Source: Treponema sp.
GTDB taxonomy: Bacteria; Spirochaetota; Spirochaetia; Treponematales; Treponemataceae
Direction of reading: 5' to 3'
NCBI GenBank assembly: GCA_014804005.1
Contig: JAAVAP010000017.1
Coordinates: 19,445 to 54,707, forward strand
DNA length: 35,263 bases
The translations under genes and the position numbers were made by a program. The notes under the pieces were generated by a model. It worked only from the letters and a program-made list of their open reading frames with translations, was not told where the DNA came from and ran no database searches. Positions 31,366 through 35,263 of this stretch are shown here, in pieces; positions within the stretch are counted from its first letter, which is position 1, and each line of letters starts with the position of its first letter.

Positions 31366-31662
31366 TTGGCTAGGAATCAGACTTCGGCGCAAAAACGACA
31401 TGCGCAGAGCGAAAAGAGACGTCTTCGCAACAAAATGGTAAAATCTGAATGCCGCACTTACGCGAAACAGTTCGTGGCTCTCATCGAAAAAAAGGACAAG
31501 GAAGGCGCGGAGGCCAAATTCAGGCAGCTTTCAGGCCGTCTTGACTCGGCGCACGGCAAGGGCATTTTGACCCGCAACGCGGCTTCCCGCAAAAAGTCTC
31601 GCATGGCGCGCCTTTTCAACAAGACGTTTGCCGCACCCGCCACGGAAACGAAGGCGCAATAA
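31366..31662 (+). CDS. rpsT: 30S ribosomal protein S20
   Basis: A 98-residue S20, which binds 16S rRNA early in 30S assembly. The N-terminal ARNQTSAQKRHAQSEKRRLRN, the central SECRTYAKQFVALIEKKD and the conserved GILTRNAASRKKSRMARLFN are all in place. The start is a TTG with GGAGGA 5 nt upstream; no ATG is available in the right place. The rare start may limit synthesis, as the UUG start does in E. coli rpsT. It leads the rpsT-HU-bactofilin-rho cluster. Confidence 0.97.
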   Translation: MARNQTSAQKRHAQSEKRRLRNKMVKSECRTYAKQFVALIEKKDKEGAEAKFRQLSGRLDSAHGKGILTRNAASRKKSRMARLFNKTFAAPATETKAQ

Positions 31663-31710
31663 GCCGGCTTGTTTGGCTTCGCGTTGGCTTTTCGTTTTGA
31701 ACGGTTCGGC

Positions 31711-32022
31711 ATGATTTCAAAGAAAATTACAAAGTACGACTTGGTTGAGTCCGTCTACCAAAATTCAAAGCACGAAAAAAAGGAAATACAGCAGGTGACG
31801 GACTGTCTCATCGACGAGTTGAAGAAATCCTTGGCGCGCGGCTTTACGATTGAGCTTCGTGGTTTCGGCACGTTCGAACCGCGGCTCAGAAAAGGAAGGT
31901 CAGCGGCACGAAATCCCAAAACAGGAATGTCCGTGCAAAGTCGCGCCCATTATGTCGCGGCTTTTCGCGCTGGACGCGAATTGAAAAAATCGCTCCTTGA
32001 GCTTCCCGTCGAAGAAAGTTAG
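31711..32022 (+). CDS. HU/IHF-type DNA-binding protein
   Basis: A 103-residue HU-family protein. KYDLVESVYQNSKHEKKEIQQV is the first helical pair; ELRGFGTFEPRLRKGRSAARNPKTG carries the GFGTF turn and the DNA-binding arm with the RNPKTG tip. These small dimers bend and pack DNA. The ATG at 31711 lies 48 nt past the rpsT stop; no strong ribosome binding site precedes it. Second HU-fold gene of the window besides 9041-9820. Confidence 0.93.
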   Translation: MISKKITKYDLVESVYQNSKHEKKEIQQVTDCLIDELKKSLARGFTIELRGFGTFEPRLRKGRSAARNPKTGMSVQSRAHYVAAFRAGRELKKSLLELPVEES

Positions 32023-32032
32023 TTTATTTGTT

Positions 32033-32455
32033 ATGGAAAAGCAATCTAAAAACATCACGATTCTCGGCGCGGACACTGAATTTGACGGCGTTTTGGAATT
32101 CACCGACAATCTCAAAATCAACGGAAAATTCAATGGCACGATAAAATCGTCCGGCAACTTGGAAATTGACAAGGCGGCCGTCTGCACGGTGGACAAAATT
32201 TCTGCCGGCTCGGTCGTGGTTTCGGGAACGGTGCGTGGCGACATTCGCGCGGACGAGAGGATTGAAATGTGCGGCGGAAGCAAGGTCGTGGGCAACGTTC
32301 AGACCGCGCGGCTTCGCATTGCCGACAATGTGGAATTTGACGGGCAGATTTCGATGCTCGAAAAAGAGCCCGAAGTGGACTTGTTTTCCGTGGCGAGCGC
32401 GGAGTACAAGCAGAGTCTCGTGCTCAATTCGAATTCTTCTGACGACGACCTGTGA
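32033..32455 (+). CDS. bactofilin-family cytoskeletal protein
   Basis: A 140-residue bactofilin. Residues about 10-115 contain the repeating beta-helix rungs (TEFDGVLEFTDNLKINGKFNG, GNLEIDKAAVCTVDKISAGSV, GTVRGDIRADERIEMCGGSKV and GNVQTARLRIADNVEFDGQI). Bactofilins polymerise without nucleotides and help shape cells and attach cell-wall enzymes; in spirochaetes they influence helical form. Start chosen at ATG 32033, 10 nt after the HU stop; the longer frame overlaps HU. The ribosome binding site is weak. Confidence 0.93.
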   Translation: MEKQSKNITILGADTEFDGVLEFTDNLKINGKFNGTIKSSGNLEIDKAAVCTVDKISAGSVVVSGTVRGDIRADERIEMCGGSKVVGNVQTARLRIADNVEFDGQISMLEKEPEVDLFSVASAEYKQSLVLNSNSSDDDL

Positions 32456-32589
32456 AACGCGCCTTGCTTTTTTTAATTGAAAAGTGTTTCGGTGGGAAAT
32501 ACAAATTTCAAGACTCAAACTTTTCACTATAAAAATTTGTTGTTGATTGAATTTATCTTACGAATAAAATAATTTTACGGAGTTTCTTT

Positions 32590-34293
<1,704 letters not shown>

Positions 34294-34395
34294 TTAGTGA
34301 ATGGTTAATGATGAATAGGGAATAGTTGGGGGCGGTCACCTCGACAGGCTCGGTGGCCGCAGGTTTCGCCATGCTTCCAAGTTTTTGAAGTCCCT
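34294..34395 (+). repeat. dispersed intergenic repeat, copy 2 (after rho)
   Basis: Starts in the rho stop region with TTAGTGAATGGTTAATGATG, then GGGAATAGTTGGGGGCGGTC, a GGTCACC/GGTGGCC hairpin around TCGACAGGCTC (34337-34361), and ends near CCAAGTTTTTGAAG. It matches 20712-20820 in order and in orientation relative to the upstream gene. Confidence 0.75.
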
Positions 34396-34553
34396 TACGG
34401 AAGCGGAACGATGCAGAAACTAGCCCCAGCGGAAGCGGAATGTTTTGTTCCGCAATTGAAACTCGCGGATGTTAAGGATAAAATGATGATGGCGTTCAAT
34501 AGCGGACGATTCAGCAAAAATCACTTCTCAAGCACGAACCCTCTTATATGTAT

Positions 34554-34562
34554 GGGGGGGGG
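34554..34562. repeat. run of nine G
   Basis: G9 in the gap after rho, 43 nt upstream of a terminator-like hairpin. A downstream reading frame (ATG at 34548) spans it, so a change in length would shift that frame. Confidence 0.9.
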
Positions 34563-34604
34563 TACTGCGACCTAGGTAATTGCAGAAAAAGACGATTCTC
34601 ACAC

Positions 34605-34651
34605 AAAAGGACGTGGAATGTGGACACGAGGTCGTATTCTGCGTCCTTTTT
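34605..34651 (+). terminator. terminator-like hairpin
   Basis: AAAAGGACG (34605-34613) pairs with CGTCCTTTT (34642-34650), with an inner GAAT/ATTC pair, and the stem is followed by T-rich sequence (TTTTTGCATTT). This fits a rho-independent terminator on the plus strand, of rho or of an unrecognised small RNA. Confidence 0.6.
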
Positions 34652-34805
34652 GCATTTAAATAGACTTTTTGAATCCTTATCTTTTTGCGCCGAATGTTCC
34701 GATGTGTTCTACAAAGGCGAATTTAATGCGGCAAATTCATTGCCAGCAAGCGATGCGGAAGAATTTTTCGCAAGAAATTCCATCATATCAATAGAAAATA
34801 CACAA

Positions 34806-34955
34806 TCCGAGGTCTCTGACGGCTTCGCGCAGTTTAGGAAAGTACCGTCCGAGGTCTCCGACACGTCCGCACAGTTCGGGAAAGTGCCGTCCGAGGTCTC
34901 TGACGTGCCCGCGCAGTTTAGGAAAATGCCATCCGAGACCTCCGACGGCTTCACG
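34806..34955. repeat. 42-bp tandem repeat, three and a half copies
   Basis: TCCGAGGTCTC-type units start at 34806, 34848, 34890 and 34932, a strict 42-nt period. Each unit encodes a 14-residue repeat in two frames: SEVSD..AQF.KVP on the plus strand and SETSDGTF.NCA on the minus strand. The enclosing plus-strand frame (34548-35153) and minus-strand frame (34709-34954) have no ribosome binding site, so I annotate the repeat and not a protein. Confidence 0.85.
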
Positions 34956-35147
34956 GCAATTGAAACTTGCAGTTTTTATTCAGTGGATTCGTATTTTTGT
35001 ACGCAAGGCTTTGGTTTGATACTGCCTTTCTTCAAAAACTTGCGAGAAAATTTAAAAAAAACAAAAAAACTTGTAACTTTCATTCAGTTGATGTCTTTTA
35101 TTTGCTTTCATAGAGCCGACGTGATGGCGGCGATAAAAAAACATGGC

Positions 35148-35185
35148 TCTTGACTAGATAAAAAACGAAAATTCCCTAGTCAAGA
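35148..35185 (-). terminator. perfect 10-bp inverted repeat at the end of the transposase gene
   Basis: TCTTGACTAG (35148-35157) and CTAGTCAAGA (35176-35185) surround an 18-nt AT-rich loop. The right arm contains the transposase stop codon. It may be a terminator or part of the insertion-sequence end. Confidence 0.6.
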
Positions 35186-35263
35186 TAACTCTTCCTGTAC
35201 AATCTCTTGAGCAGCGGGAGCAAGTCCTCGTGCCTGTGGTTGTACCGCCATTCGCACTCCTTC
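35176..35263 (-). CDS. IS1595-family transposase, C-terminal end (partial)
   Basis: The last 28 codons of a minus-strand gene that runs off the window. The frame reads KECEWRYNHRHEDLLPLLKR then LYRKSYLD and stops at TAG (35178-35176). The EWRYNHR segment is typical of the C terminus of ISXO2/IS1595-type transposases, which end their RNase-H-like DDE domain in ExWRxNxR. Only the end is visible, so intactness cannot be judged. Confidence 0.6.
   Translation of the reverse strand, partial: KECEWRYNHRHEDLLPLLKRLYRKSYLD

Larger units (their letters stand above)
34396..34805. other. non-coding stretch after rho
   Basis: It holds a direct repeat CGGAAGCGGAA (two copies near 34402 and 34430), a 55-codon frame from 34411 that ends just past the G9 tract and has no ribosome binding site, the G9 tract itself, and a terminator-like hairpin (34605-34651). 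I see no recognisable protein. Confidence 0.5.

Noticed and set aside
34411..34578. Plus-strand frame of 55 codons ending just past the G9 tract
   Set aside because: No ribosome binding site and no recognisable family; includes a low-level direct repeat. Noted as part of the intergenic stretch.
34709..34954. Minus-strand frame of 81 codons over the 42-bp repeat
   Set aside because: Same repeat read backwards, with no ribosome binding site and no recognisable protein.
34806..34955. CRISPR array
   Set aside because: The units are contiguous 42-bp repeats without unique spacers, and no cas gene is seen.
34548..35153. Plus-strand frame of 201 codons over the 42-bp repeat
   Set aside because: It begins with a G9 tract in its second codons, has no ribosome binding site, includes a terminator-like hairpin, and only its repeat part looks ordered. 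Annotated as a repeat instead.

Overview
The window looks like a chromosomal segment of a Treponema (Spirochaetota), probably a host-associated gut or rumen type. The basis is gene content and order: dksA-like/infA/dnaJ-like, a MoxR-DUF58-Bat operon, hprK-ptsH without any PTS EII gene in view, and rpsT-HU-bactofilin-rho. Protein sequences are Lys/Phe/Ser-rich, base composition is moderately AT-rich, and short G/C homopolymer tracts stand out. The genus is inferred from recognition of families and order, not from a search.

Layout. 1-1806: dksA-like (-), infA (+), a DnaJ-domain membrane protein (-) and an Smr-domain protein (-). 1865-8922: one long minus-strand operon reading moxR, DUF58, a short BatD-like protein, BatA (vWA), BatB/C (vWA plus TPR) and a BatD/SH3-like protein. 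9041-9820: a HU/DUF4469-type DNA-binding protein. 9821-10565: a gene-poor, AT-rich stretch holding a broken small reading frame and a tight array of palindromes. 10566-13450: a type IIL (MmeI-like) restriction-modification gene split by a frameshift at a run of eight C. 13595-17453: aminotransferase, solute-binding lipoprotein, a small unknown protein and a DTW-domain tRNA-modifying enzyme. 17547-19247: secreted GH3 glycosidase (-). 19503-20708: a HAD-GNAT fusion. 20816-23160: pgsA-like, an unknown membrane protein and a cytidylate-kinase-like protein (all -). 23366-24218: Nudix hydrolase and a YdbC/PC4-like protein. 24290-27259: hprK-ptsH-lexA-holA operon (-). 27383-30534: an island of four GNAT acetyltransferases, a cupin and a nucleotidyltransferase-like protein, all minus strand. 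30945-34293: a small zinc-ribbon gene (-) divergent from rpsT-HU-bactofilin-rho (+). 34294-35263: repeats, a terminator-like hairpin, a 42-bp tandem repeat and the 3' end of an IS1595-type transposase.

Themes. (1) At least five genes lack a Shine-Dalgarno sequence and instead carry a sigma70-like promoter whose -10 box ends exactly 6 nt before the ATG, which predicts leaderless mRNAs; other genes have good AGGAGG-type sites. (2) Three G/C homopolymers of 8-9 nt lie within the restriction-modification gene, upstream of hprK, and near the right edge, suggesting switchable expression. (3) A repeat of about 100 bp follows the stop codons of both pgsA and rho in the same orientation relative to the gene, and a related AT-rich motif lies between the YdbC-like gene and holA. 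No CRISPR array, tRNA or rRNA gene was recognised.
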